A stretch of 64,000 nucleotides of DNA from Heterohyrax brucei (GCA_028571685.1 CM053141.1:136800833-136864832); one strand, 5' to 3'; shown: positions 42,447 through 53,930, numbered from the stretch's first letter. Notes: generated by a model from the sequence alone, not told the origin. Program-made: numbers and translations.

Positions 42447-44051
42447 ATATTTGGCAACTACATGTCAGACTGACATCTGATCTACATAATCTACAAGGTA
42501 CTGCAAAATATCACCAAAGAAAAGGTAAATAACCCAATTAAGCAATGGACGAAGGAGACGGACAGACACTTCACCAAAGAGGACATCCAGGTAGTCAAAA
42601 GACACATGAAGAAGTGCTCACAGTCGTTAGCAATCAGAGAAACCCAAATCAAAACAACAATGGCATACTATCTCACTGCAACAAGGTTGGCCATAATCCC
42701 CAAAACACAACACAACTGCTAGAGAGGCTGGGGAGAGATGGGAACTTGCTTACACTGCTGGTGGGATTGCAAAATGGTATCAACCTCTTTGGAAAGCAAT
42801 TTGGTGTTTCCTTAAAAACCTACAAATATACCATTTGATCCAGTAACCCCACTGCTTGAAATATATCCTACAGAAGCAAAGGCTGTCACAGGAACAGATA
42901 AATGCACGTGAATGGTTATTGCAGCAAGGTCCACAATAGCAAAAAGGATATAATCAATCTAGATGCCCATCAACAGATGAATGGATAAACAAACTATAAT
43001 ACATATACTCAGGGTAACACTGTGCAATGATAAAGAACGATGATGATTTTAGGAAGCATCGCATAACCTGGTTTCAATTGGAAGACATTATGCTGAGTAA
43101 AATCAGTCAGTGGCAAAAAGACAAATATTGTATGAGACCCCTGCTATAAGGACTTAAAAACAGATTTATGTACAGAAGAAAAGACTCTTTGATGGCTACA
43201 AGGGTGGGGAGGGAGGGAAAGGGATGATCATAGATTAGATAGTTCATAAAAATTTGGTTAGGTGCAAGCAGTGACAGCACACAGTGGAAAAGTAGATCAA
43301 TTTAACTGGACTTCACCATAAACTGAAATCGAATCTCAACCAAATATTGCAATGATAGAGTAGCAGGGTTGGGGCCTTAGGATCATGCTCTTGGGGGACA
43401 TCAAAGCCAGTTGGCATAACTAGACTGTTGCTAAGAGAACCTTCTGTACCCTATATTGGCCAGTGGCATCTGGGATCTTAAAAACTAGCAAGCTGCCATG
43501 TGAGGCACAGCAAATGGTCCCAACTCGTCCAGAACAGATGATCACTGAGATCAAAGAAAGACACAAAGAAAAAAGAGTTTAGGAGACAGAAGGACCCATG
43601 TAAATGGGAGACCTTATCAACATGTGGCCAGAAGAAGTAGATAGTGCCTGGCCAAGTACAGGATACAGCCCAAGAACTCTACTAAAAGATCATAGTTGAT
43701 GGTCCAATGGTCTGAGAGATCCCCTGGGAGCATGGCCCTTAGACCTACTTCTGCCCCTGTCTGAAGCACACTACTGAGGTCAACTCTTTGGACAGGAATG
43801 GAGTGGACTTGGGGATACAATGTGACTATATGGTGTGTATACTTTATGGTTCTATGCATGTTATCCTACTGGTCTCTTTCTAGATGGGAGAGAAGTGGGT
43901 GGAGAGGAGTGGATCGGAGCTTATTAAGAGGATACCATGAGTATAGAATGAAAAGCAGTGTGCTGTCACTGGGCAAGGAGAGCAGAAGGAACTGCAGATA
44001 GGCAGGCATACAAAATTAATTTGGATTGTATATTTTCACTTAATCATAATA
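42447..44051 (+). mobile_element. L1 LINE, 5'-truncated, with 14-bp TSD inside RTE
   Basis: About 1.6 kb sense. ORF2 C-terminus at 42447-42900, then 3' UTR, including a purine- and G-rich tract at 43202-43223, to a 3' end at AATCATAATAA. Target duplications are AAGAAATCAAAAGA (42433-42446) and AAGAAATTAAAAGA (44052-44065). The tail lacks a long poly(A). Confidence 0.93.
42450..42900 (+). pseudogene. L1 ORF2 C-terminal remnant
   Basis: The translated blocks NPIKQWTKETDRHFTKEDIQ and the later LHCWWDCKM match the conserved L1 ORF2 end. Stops interrupt the frame (for example just after the first block's upstream part and within the C-terminal region). The overlapping open frame at 42545-42838 is in another phase and is not ORF2. 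Confidence 0.85.
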
Positions 44052-44580
44052 AAGAAATTAAAAGACACATGCACTGGGAAAACCTGCTGCCAAAGCTTCT
44101 TTTAAGTGTTGAAAAGCAAAAATGTCACCTTGAAGACTAAGGTGTGCTGACCCAAGCCACAGTACTTTCAATCACATCACATGCATGTGAAAGCTAGACA
44201 GTGAGTAATGACAACAAAAGAATTGACACCTTTGAATTGTGGTACTGGAGAAGAATATTGAGTATATCCTGGACTGCCAAAAGAACAAATGTATCTGTCC
44301 TGGCAGAAGTCCAACTAGAGTGCTCCTTGGAATCAAAGATGGCAAGACTGCATGTTATGTATTTTGGACATAATGTGAAGAGAGATCAATCCTTGGAGAA
44401 GGTGGAAAGTCAATAAAGAAGAGAAAGACCCTCCCCAAAATAGATTGACACAGTAGCTGCAATAGTGGTCTTATAGATAAAAAATGATTGTGGGCATGGT
44501 GGAAGACCAGGCAGTGCTTCATTCTGTTATACATAGAGTTGGAACCAACTCGATGGCATCTAACAACAACAACTACTATT

Positions 44581-45062
44581 CTAAATCTTCATGAATAAAT
44601 GTCATGGCTTGTGAAATTTTGTGGTAAATTTTTTAATCAAATTATTTATATAAATAGAGATCTCCCCAAAACTATTTTCCTTGGCTCCACACACCCTAGT
44701 AATAGCCTTATTAATGGGCATAAACAATGAAAGAGGTGGACTATCATTAGTTGGCCCCTAAAGGCAAGTCTCACTGTACCTCTCCTCCATCAAATTCTAG
44801 AATTGGGGGCATTTAGGTCACACAGGGTATTTATTACAAAGCAGTATGTGGTCTGACCTATCTTGGTCAACTGGGTTGACTGAGGATCCTTTTAGCTTGG
44901 GTCGAGTATACCTATAATCTTTGGATTAAAATCTGCCTCAGTGGCATTCGTAGGCCCAATTTTTATCATAGCTCTAAAGCTACAATGGGCCAGAATTAAA
45001 ATATAAAGAAAGGAAGAGAGGGAGGAAGGGGGAGAGGAAAACAAGAGAAAGACTTTTTCATA
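44581..45062. other. Unique sequence
   Basis: No gene or repeat recognised. A purine-rich run (GGAAGAGAGGGAGGAAGGGG) lies near 45010-45035. Confidence 0.45.
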
Positions 45063-45218
45063 CTAAACCCACTGTCATGGAGTTGAATCTGACTCATAAT
45101 GACCCTATGAGTCACAGTAGAACTGCCCCATAGAGTTTCCAAGGAGGACCCAGTGAATTTGAACTGTCGACCTTTTGGTTAGAAGATGTAGCACTTAACC
45201 CACTATGCCAACAGGGTT
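45063..45218 (-). repeat. AfroSINE, short form
   Basis: ACTAAACCCACTGTCATGGA tail to TTAACCCACTATGCCAACAG head. Confidence 0.9.
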
Positions 45219-45467
45219 AAGGCAGGGGTCAAACAATAGCAGTAGGTCCTGTAAGGTCCTGTAAGCGAGTGCGGGTTGCCAGCTGTTTGAAACAGTAAGG
45301 GGCGGGTGGGCAGAGTGATCCGGGAACATGCGTGTAGTCCTGCTCCGTGTGTTGCAGCTGCTTTCAGCTCTAAGTAGCTACTGCCGTCAAAGAACCAGGA
45401 TTCAGTTTTACACGACCTTTGAATTCCTCAAGAGAAGTCTCAAAATTTCTTTTATGTGCCATCTTCC
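45219..45467. other. Unique, GC-richer short segment with an 10-bp tandem repeat
   Basis: GGTCCTGTAA occurs twice in tandem at 45245-45264. The following 150 bp are richer in CpG than the surroundings (GCGAGTGCGGGTTGCC, GGGGCGGGTGGGC). No gene could be supported. Confidence 0.45.
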
Positions 45468-46900
45468 TACTTTAAAAAATACATATTTTCCTGTGTTTTA
45501 GATGAATTAATTTCTCATTCAACATATTGTACACAGTGATTCATGATATCGGTTGCGATTCGCACACTGTTAGCACTTTCCCCATTTCCACCTTGAGTTC
45601 CCTGTTTCCTTCTGTCTGGTTCTCCTAACCTTTCCTGCCTTCTAATCTTTACTTTTGGGCATACGTTGCCCTTTTGGTTTCATATAATTGCTCTACAGGG
45701 GATGTTCCTTTCAGTTATTTTGTTTATTTTCTAGGTCTGTCTGTTGCTTAGCTGGAAGGTGGTTTCTGGGAATATCCGTAGTTTTAAGTCAAAGGGGGGT
45801 CGTAGGGCCACAGTCTCAATGAGGACAATAGTCAGGTCTTCTATTTATGAATTTGATTTCTAATTCTGTATTTTTCTCTGTCTGTGACTCTGTATTTTGT
45901 TCCTGGTGAGCTCACTTGGTAGCTGTAGCCAGATACCGTCTAGTTCTTCCAGTCTTGGGGTCATGTAGACTGTGGGACATGTGGCCCAGTTGTCCTTTGG
46001 AATAATTGCTTCCTTAAATCTTTTGATTTTACTCGTTTTCCTTTACTGCAGATGGGAAGAGACCAATAGTTGTATCTTAGATGGTGGCTGGCAAGATTTT
46101 AAGACCCCAGATGCTGCTCACCAAAGTAGGATATAAAGCGTTGTTTTTCTGTACTGTCATACCAGTTGACATAGGTGTCCTCTGAGTCTATAGTCCTTAG
46201 CCTTCAAGCCTAGTATCTTCATGCTGGTAGGTATTTCGTTGTGCGTAAGATGTTTCCATAACTGTACCACTTTTGTGTTCTACTGTTCAAAGTATCATAT
46301 GTGAAACAGCTACAAATATGTATGTAGAGATATCCACAACTTAATCTATATCTGCATGTAGATGTGTTGTCTTATACAGTTCCACGTGTCTTTAGCACAG
46401 CTGTGTATTCCTTTGTAAACTACTATTTGTTAATATTGTTGCAGGATTATCTATGTTAGTAGTAACTGCCATAGTTGTTCTTTTTCTCTCGTGTTCCTTT
46501 CAGTGTCTTCCTTCACCTTTGTCGTGTTGTGCTGATCCCTCCCATCTAGTGGATTGTCTTTCCCTCCACCAGTATTCTTCACCTGTTTTCTGTCTACTTA
46601 GTAATTTGCCTTTCCTCCCACTCCATTCCCTGGTAATCATCAAAAGATTTTTTTTTTCTGTGTAGAAAACTTTCGTTGTTTTTATTTTCTTTAATTTTTC
46701 ATTTTTTATAAAGCAATCTCATGCAATATTTGCCCTTTTGCAATTGACTTACTTTATTATCATAATGTGCTCCAAATTCATCCATGTTATGAGATGTTTT
46801 ATGGATTTGTTGTTATTCTTTATCACTGCATTGTGTTCCATTGTGTATGTATCACAGTTTGTTTATTCATTCATCTGTTAGTGAGTACTACTTTTAAATG
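45468..46900 (-). mobile_element. L1 LINE 3' UTR, 5'-truncated, antisense
   Basis: About 1.4 kb, almost entirely 3' UTR. Its start (AAAATACATATTTTCCTGTG) is near the element's 3' end. Later parts (AGATGGTGGCTGGCAAGATT, TTAAGACCCCAGATGCTGCT) match the 3' UTR seen at 13800-13870 in antisense. It ends upstream near GTTTATTCATTCATCTGTTA, close to the ORF2 stop region. Confidence 0.8.
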
Positions 46901-47644
46901 CTGGTAAGTAATTTTGAAATGTTAAGAGTTCTTTGCAAATGGGAGGAAGTGTCTGGCTTATGTACAATCACCTGCTCGGGCCCTGCTCAGGCCCAGACCT
47001 GGAGCACAGTATACGTTGATAAATCAATGAGATCTATGCTTTCCAAGAATGGGAAACCCCTGTAAATCAGGACAAACTCTTTATAACCATATCAATTTTT
47101 AAAAGAAGAAGGAGGAAATGATAGCATAAAGACAGAGTCTGAAGAGCATTCAGAATTAACTGCTCTTAATTAGTTTCCTCATCCCATGCAAATGTCTGCT
47201 CCCCAGTGCTGTGACCCTGGTCTGATGGCAACTTGGCTGTGTTCTGGAAGTGAAGTAGGAGACAGTGTGCTGAGATTTTGACTTTTCTCAGACAGTAGTG
47301 TCTTCCTTAGGCTATTGGCATGCTTTGGTAGGCATCGAGATTAAATCTTACAAAGACATCCTTTTTGCCTTTTTAGGTTTGAGGAGCTGAGGTGGGGAAG
47401 CCTCCAGTGCATGGAGCCTGATGAAGAGACAGTTTAATATTAATAATCACCTCTCTCTCACCCTCTGTTCTCAGGGCCCTCTTGGAGAGAGGGTCAAGGG
47501 ATTATATGTCACTGACAGTACTAAAACACCTGGTTTTACTAGACATGTTAAAAGTTAGCTGTGTATGTATAATTTTTTCTTTACATGAAAGTTGACTGTG
47601 AAATAGGATTAATGGAGACCTGTAGGGAATTATAGAGAACAATT
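46901..47644. other. Unique sequence, conserved-looking in part
   Basis: No repeat or gene. The part from 47140 to 47560 has enhancer-like texture, with CTGCTCTTAATTAGTTTCC, an octamer ATGCAAAT at 47188-47195, and TTTAATATTAATAATCACC. Inference only. Confidence 0.35.
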
Positions 47645-47830
47645 TATATAGCATTTACTCCATGTTCTAAGCTCTTTCACATATCCTAACTCATTTAAAT
47701 CTTACCACAACCCTAAGGGGTAGGTATTGTAGATACTATTGTTTGTTAACTCTTTTTTTAGATGTGGAAAAGAATTGAACACTTGCCCACTGTCATTCAG
47801 AAAATAAACAGGGAGCCCAGGCAGTGTGGC
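47645..47830 (-). repeat. MIR SINE, antisense, near full length
   Basis: TATAGCATTTACTCCATGTT, CTAAGCTCTTTCACATATCC, CTCATTTAAATCTTACCACA, ACTTGCCCACTGTCATTCAG and GGGAGCCCAGGCAGTGTGGC follow the antisense MIR consensus order end to end. Confidence 0.88.
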
Positions 47831-47861
47831 TACAGTCTGAAAACTTTGCTAGTTGATTCAT

Positions 47862-47907
47862 CTGTAAGGATATACCTATTCTTTCTGTAAGAATATACCT
47901 ATTCTTT
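47862..47907. repeat. Tandem duplication, 23-bp unit
   Basis: CTGTAAGGATATACCTATTC TTT at 47862-47884 is followed by a copy with one change (A for G) at 47885-47907. A simple recent duplication next to a MIR. Confidence 0.95.
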
Positions 47908-48425
47908 CATTTTAAGTTTACTTAAATTGTGAAATCAAATCAACTGCTAATCAAGAATAAAGAATATGGACTGGTGTTGGTTTAACCAGAAGAAAAATGA
48001 AGTCACAAAGCTTTATCTCTCACTGTTAAACCCAGACTTTTTTTTTTTAAAATCAGGAAATAAGGATGCAGTGCAAGCTGTGGGAGTACAAGGACAAGTA
48101 TAATTCTTGCTGTGGGAAATAATGTCTTTCCTGTGTGAAGGGAATAGTTCAGAGAAGCTCTTAGTTACTGTGGAGGTGCTAAATTGGCAGAGAAAATTAA
48201 GCCCTTCTCTCTTATAAACAAAGAGGAATAGGCTGGTAGGCTGGAAATGAGAAAAGGTTGCAGCAACACTGAAGGATGTTAGATAAGCAGATTTCACGTT
48301 CGCTGGGTTTAACACTACCTTAGTTTTGATTTCTTCTCTGCTTTCATAAACACTGTAATAGAGATTAAGTAAAATATACAGTTAACCAGAGCTACTGTAA
48401 TTGAGGAGCTACCATTTACCATACA
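47908..48425. other. Unique sequence
   Basis: No gene or repeat recognised. The frame at 48013-48315 (minus) has no domain. Confidence 0.45.
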
Positions 48426-50520
48426 TCTGTGAACTACATCTGTGGAAAGAGATGGTGGAACAGCTAAATATCATCAGTCAGAATAAGGCCAGGGCTGACT
48501 GCAATACAAACCATCACTTACTCATATGCAAGTTCAAGTGGAAATGGAAGAAAATTAAAATAAGTTTGTGAGAGTCAAAGGAAAAACTTGAATATATACC
48601 ATCTGAGTTTAGAGACCATCTCAAGAATGGTTTTGACATATTGAACACTAATGAATAAAGATGAGACAAGTTGTGGGGTGACATCAAGGACATCATACTC
48701 TAAGAAAGAAGACATGAAAGAAAGAAAAGACCGAAATGGATGTTAGAAGAGACTCTGAAATTTGCTCTTGAATGTAGAATGACTACAACCAACAGCAATA
48801 ACAACAAAATGATGAAGACCACAACAGAGAATTTCAAAAGGCAGTTTGAGAAAATAAAGTATTGTAATGAAATGTGTGAAGACTTGGAGTTAGGAAACTA
48901 AACGGGAAAACCATATTTTGTGTTTCTCAAACTGAAAGAACTGAAGGAGAAATTCAGCCCTGAAGTTGTAATGTAATGATAAGGGGGTCTATGGGCAAAA
49001 TACTGAATGATGCCAGAAGCATCAAAAGAAGATGGGAGGAATACACAGATTTGCTATACTAAAAACAATTGATTGACGTTCAGAAATTTCAGGAGGTAGC
49101 ATACGATCAAGAATCTTTAGTTTTTAAGGAAGAAGTCCAAGCTACACTGAAGGCACTGACGAAAAACCAAGGTCCAGGGTGTTTTCACAAATGGATGCAA
49201 TGCTGGAAGCACTCACTTGTCTATGTCAAGAAATTTGAAAGACAGTTACCTGGCCAACCAATTGGAAGAAATCCATATCACTGTTCTGAAGACAGGTGAT
49301 TCAACAGAATGCAAAATCACTGAACTGTATCATTAACATTACTATCATATGCAAGCAAAATTTTGCTCAAGATTATTCAAAACTTGTTGCAGCAGTACAT
49401 TTACAGGGGACCTTTAGAAAGTCAAGGTGGATACAGAAGAGGACATGGAATGAAGAATATCAGTACTGCTGTCAGATGGATCCTGGTTGAAAGAAAATAC
49501 CAGAAAGATGTTTCCCTGTGTTTATTGACTATGCAAAAACATTTTATTACATGTATCATAACAAATTATAGATATGATTGTAAAACACAGAACTTCTAGA
49601 ACATTCCATTGTGCTTGTTCAAAACCTGTACATAGCCTATAGGCAGCCATTAGAAAAGAACAAGGGGATCCTACCCAGCTTAAAATCAGGAAAGGCGTAT
49701 GTCAGGGTTGTTCACTTTCAACATACTTATTCAGTCTTTATGTTGAGGAAATAATCTGAGAAGCTGGACTGTGTGAAGAAGAGCATGTCGTTAGGATTGG
49801 AGAAAGACAAACAACCTGGTTGATGAATTGAAAGAGGACTTGAAGCACTTACTGATGAAGATAGGAGACCACAACCTTCAGTATGGCCTCCACCGCAACA
49901 TCAAAAAACAAAAATCCTCACAACTGCACCAATAAGCAACACCGTGACAAACAGAGAAAACATCGCTGCCTCAAGGATTTCCCTTTACATGGATCCACAA
50001 CCGGTGATTGTGGAAGCAGCAGTTTAGAAACCACATGACACTTGGCATTGGACAAACCTGCTGCAAAAGACCTCTTTAAAGTGTTAAAAAGCAAACAAGT
50101 TGCCTTGAGGACTAAAGTATTCCTGACCCAAGCCATGGTATTTTCAATCACCTCATACACATGGGAAAGCTGGACAGTTAATAAAGATGAAAGATTTGAT
50201 GCCCTTGAAGTATGGTGTTAGTGAAAAATATTGACTATACCATGGACTGTCAAAAGGACGAACAAATCTGTATTGGAAAGTACAGTCAAGATGCTCTTTA
50301 GAAACGAGGATGATGAGGCTTTTTGAACATGTTATTGGGAGTGACCCATCGCTGGAGAAGTGCATCATGCTTGGTAGAGGGTCAGTGAAAGAGAGGAAGA
50401 CCCTTGATAAGGTGTTTTGATACAGTAGCTGCAACAATGAGCTGCAACATGGCAGCAATTGTCACAGGTGGTATAGGACCAGATAGTGTTTTTGTTCTAC
50501 GTAAGTCACCTGTGTGTTGG
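48426..50520 (+). pseudogene. RTE reverse-transcriptase remnant
   Basis: Homologous to the RTE protein from just before the RT domain to its end. The open piece at 49069-49299 shows residues EEVQATLKALTKNQGPG, matching the RT N-terminal region. The catalytic YADD block is deleted near 49815. Frameshifts are frequent, so it is non-functional. Confidence 0.82.
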
Positions 50521-50555
50521 ATTCAACCCCAAAGCACCTAATAACAACAACTATA
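48426..50555 (+). mobile_element. RTE LINE, long but decayed copy
   Basis: About 2.1 kb from ACATCTGTGGAAAGAGATGG (between the endonuclease and RT regions) to the 3' end TTGGATTCAACCCCAAAGCA and CCTAATAACAACAAC. It is colinear with the copy at 5235-8372, but lacks the YADD segment and has many indels. Confidence 0.9.
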
Positions 50556-50579
50556 CATTGATCTCCATGTTGCCTTTGC

Positions 50580-50745
50580 AAGCATATTGCTAAACCTTAT
50601 ATGCATTATTTTTCCATTTTACTGAAGAAAAGCTGAGACTCAAGTGACTCACTTAAGACCATACAGCTGATAAAGAACCACATCAGAATTTGAAGCTCCA
50701 TCCTGCTGCAAAATCAGCATTCTCTTCACTGAATTACTCTGATCA
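50580..50745 (-). repeat. MIR SINE, antisense
   Basis: TTCCATTTTACTGAAGAAAA, TGAGACTCAAGTGACTCACT, TAAGACCATACAGCTGATAA and TTTGAAGCTCCATCC correspond in order to the antisense MIR core. Confidence 0.78.
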
Positions 50746-52489
50746 GCTCAAAATTTATCTGTATAAAATTTACTGAACCAATCACGTACTCCTCATCTGT
50801 TTTCCAGTTTCTCCTCTTTATAAAGGTTTTAGTTACTGGGCTCATGTATTTGTGTTATAACCCTACATTTTCTAAGTAATAGGTATCCTTTTCCATCACA
50901 ATAAACAGACTTTCTTGGTGGGGAATTGAGTTCACAACCATTAGACCTTCACAAGGCTACCATTTACTGTTTTTCATTTAACAAGCCAGCATAAAATCTT
51001 TTGAAATCAGAAAAGATTATTTTAATATTTGTAATTTTCCTCTTTCTCTCTGAGAATGGAACTGACAGTTCACCAGTTTTGTAAACAACAGGGCAACTCA
51101 GATTCTGACTTCTTTGGGCCCTGACAATTCAAAGTAATAAAGAGAAATATTTTCCTTATAAATAGTAGAATGCTTACTTTTAAAGTGCAAACAAAACAAT
51201 TGGCCCAAATAAGTAACTTGCTGTATTAGTAGCATTTTTATAGGGTCGCTATGAGTTGGAACCAAGTCATCAGTAATGGATTTTTAGTAGTCTTGCAGTG
51301 GAGTATATAACACAGAATATCTTTATCTTTTGATCATATCATTTTATACAATGTCTTTTTAATGCTTTTCCAAGTACATCAGTCTTGTTGCAAAGCTTCT
51401 GGCTCAGGATTGTCTGCGAAGGATTGGTCCAGCCCCCAGAGAAATCCTCTGACTGCACAGAGTTGAAAACCTATTACGGCTGCTGCACAGCCGAACATTT
51501 GAGGCGCCAATCAATGCTGAAAGTACGGAAGAGGGAGAGTGGCAGAATGATGCTTAGGGGTCTTAAAACTGCCAGTTGCTCTTTCTCTCTTGATTCAGCT
51601 CAGTAAGCATAAAAGCAAATTTGAAAATGAAAAAGAAAACTTTGGGCACCAAACTGAAAGATGCTGTGGCTTTTCTCATCGCCCTGCCTCATGTGTTAAC
51701 ATCTCATTTATTTCTTCTTAGCAAGCCAAAACATCAGAACAGCCTTCTAGATGCAAACTCTCGACATCTGTTGGCAAATTATATGCCTTTAACTCTTAAA
51801 CACACAGAATGCTGCCCTGTAATTATTACTGTTTGTCAGTTTTGTTATCGAGGAGCATGAACCGTCTTGCTTCACATGAGGCATTTGGGAGATGAAGGCC
51901 CTCTGCCACAAGGGGCTTGAGTAAAGAGAGAGAAAGAATCAGATTTTACAGACTTTAAACAAAATAGAGACATCAGTATTTATTATCTGTGCATCAATGC
52001 TATTTGCAGTTCTTAAGATATGCAAGCAAAACATTTGTGAAGGAAAAAAGATGACTATGAAATATCCGAAGAGATTGCTAATATTAACATATAAGAGAAA
52101 TATCACCCCAAAGCTAACCTGTTAGCACTAATGGTTTAAAATACTACTTACACTGTAAGTGGCTGTCCTATGAGCACATATTTTCTCAAAACCAAGAGCA
52201 ATTACTAGAGAATTTTTTAAGCTCTTTTAAAATGTGTAGTGTCAAGGGTTATGGAAACAGCTTTACAGAGGTAATATCTTGAATAAATTTAAGAATACAA
52301 ATTGAAAATATTTAATATTTGTGATGAGGCTAACATGAAGCTTAGGGAAAGCATTCTTAAATACAAAGAATGAATGCTGAATGAGGTCAATGACGGTACA
52401 AAGCAGAAGCCAGAAGACGGGAAAAATAAAACAAAATAGGGGAAGCGTGCCAAGACAAAATGCCAACTTCTGTATTTCTGCCACAAACA
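50746..52489. other. Unique sequence with a conserved-looking block (about 51380-51870)
   Basis: No gene supported. 51380-51870 is repeat-free, with words such as GGATTGGTCCAGCCCC, AGGCGCCAATCAATGCTGAA and GAATGCTGCCCTGTAATTAT. The open frames here (51385-51606, 51621-51860) have no recognisable domain. It is a candidate conserved non-coding element. Confidence 0.35.
51237..51292 (+). repeat. AfroSINE tail-only fragment
   Basis: TATAGGGTCGCTATGAGTTG, then GAACCAAGTCATCAGTAATG. A 5'-truncated tail of about 50 bp. Confidence 0.72.
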
Positions 52490-52642
52490 CTGCTGGGTTA
52501 GTGGTTAAGGGATACATCTGCTAACTGAAAGGTTGGTAGTTCAAATCCTCTGGGCACTCCTTGGAAATACTGTGGAGCAGTTCCACTCTGTCTTACAAGG
52601 TTCCTATGAGTTGAAATTGACTTGGCAGCGGTGGGTGCTTCT
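52490..52642 (+). repeat. AfroSINE, short form
   Basis: CTGCTGGGTTAGTGGTTAAG head, TTGGTAGTTCAAATCCTCTG B-box area, AGGTTCCTATGAGTTGAAAT tail. Confidence 0.88.
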
Positions 52643-52761
52643 GGCCATTGCAAAATTGTCATTCCTCTTTTTTGTAGGTCAACATAGGAATATTTTTATT
52701 TCAAACTAAAGGAAACATTGGTAGAATGGTTTTAAAAATTAGCTTTTGTGTCATACTTTAG

Positions 52762-52926
52762 GGATACCCTGGTGGCGTAGTGGTTAACTGCTATGTCTGC
52801 AAAATAAAGCGGGCACTTTGAATGCTCCATGCACTCCTTGGAAACTCTGTGGAGCAGTTCTGCTCTGTCTTGCAGAGTCACTATGGGTCAAAACTGACTT
52901 AAAAGCAGTGAGTTTGGTTTGGTTTC
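52762..52926 (+). repeat. AfroSINE, short form
   Basis: GGATACCCTGGTGGCGTAGT head, AGAGTCACTATGGGTCAAAA tail, and a GGTTTGGTTTGGTTT end. It precedes an RTE fragment. Confidence 0.92.
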
Positions 52927-52940
52927 ATCATCCATTAATA

Positions 52941-53930
52941 CCCGACCCAAGCCATGGTATCTTCAGTCACCTTATATGTATTTGAAAGCTGGGTGACGAG
53001 TAAGAAAGACCAAAAAAAAGTTGATAGCTTTGAATTGTTGGCAAAGAACAATGAATATACCACAAACCGCCAAAAGAATGAACAAATCTGTTTTGGAAGA
53101 AATACAACTGAAATGCTCCTTAGAAACAAGAATGGTGAGACAGTGTCTCACATACTTTGGGCCTGCTATCAGGAGGGATCAGTCCCTAGAGAAGGACATC
53201 ATGCTTGGTAAAGTAGAGTGTCAGTGAAAAAAACAAAGATCCTCAGTGAGATGGATTGACACAGTGGGTACAACGATGGGCTCAGACATAACAGCGATTG
53301 TGGGAATGGTGCAGGAGCAGGCATTGTTTCATTCTATTGTACACAGGGTCACTGTCACGGATTGAGTTGTGTCCCCCCAAAAATATGTGTAGCCATGTGG
53401 CTCAGCCGTGATTCCCAGTAGCTTGTGATTGTCCTCCATTTTGTGGTTTTGCTATGCCGTAGGTTGTAGGATTAGGGTGGGGCTGTAAATCCCTTTATAG
53501 GATCACCTCCGTGCTCCACTATAAGGGAGCTTCCCTGGAGTATGGCTTGCCCCACCCTTAATCCTTTCAGCCTGCAAGAGATGAATGGGAAGCAGACAGA
53601 GGGTTGGAAACCTCACACCGTGAAGCAGGCAGCACCAGGAGAAGAGCACGTCCTTCAGACCTGAGGTTCCTGTGCCAAGACGCTCCCTGGACAAAGACTG
53701 ATGCAATATCGGACTTCCCTCCTGAGCCAACAAGGAGGAAAGCCTTCCCCTAGAGCGGACATCCTAAATTTGAACTTGTAGCCTACCAGACTATGTAAGA
53801 ATAAACCATCCTTTGTTAAAGCAATCCACTTTGTGATATTTCTGTTAGAGCAGTATTAGCTGACTAAAACAGTCACTGTGAGTCACAGTTGACTTGATGG
53901 CACCTAACAATAACAACAATTATCTGGTGA
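52941..53930 (+). mobile_element. RTE LINE, 3' end, split by a solo LTR
   Basis: RTE 3' sequence from CCGACCCAAGCCATGGTATC to GTTGACTTGATGGCACCTAA and CAATAACAACAA, about 470 bp without the LTR. The C-terminal RTE frame is broken. Confidence 0.92.
53353..53871 (+). mobile_element. MaLR-like solo LTR, with 5-bp TSD GTCAC inside RTE
   Basis: 519 bp, TGTCACGGATTGAGTTGTGT to GACTAAAACA, flanked by GTCAC at 53348-53352 and 53872-53876. Inside: a GGATTAGGGTGGGGCTG box, AAGAATAAACC polyadenylation-type word, and TGTGATATTTCTGTTAGAGC near the end. Its two TG/CA ends and 5-bp duplication show a complete LTR insertion. It is the reference copy for the family in this window. Confidence 0.93.

Larger units (their letters stand above)
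42215..44560 (+). pseudogene. RTE protein C-terminal remnant, split
   Basis: The last part of the RTE protein after the RT core. The translated fragment from about 44201 to 44416 reads as the C-terminal region (residues RIDTFELWYWRRILSISW). The frame is broken in both parts, and the L1 insertion removes any chance of a complete product. Confidence 0.78.
42215..44580 (+). mobile_element. RTE LINE, 3' part, split by an L1
   Basis: RTE sequence at 42215-42446 and 44052-44580, about 760 bp in total, from the RT region (CAACCTTGCTGGCTGAAAGT) to the 3' end GTTGGAACCAACTCGATGGC and TAACAACAACAAC. A 1.6-kb L1 sits in between, flanked by duplicated RTE sequence. Confidence 0.92.
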
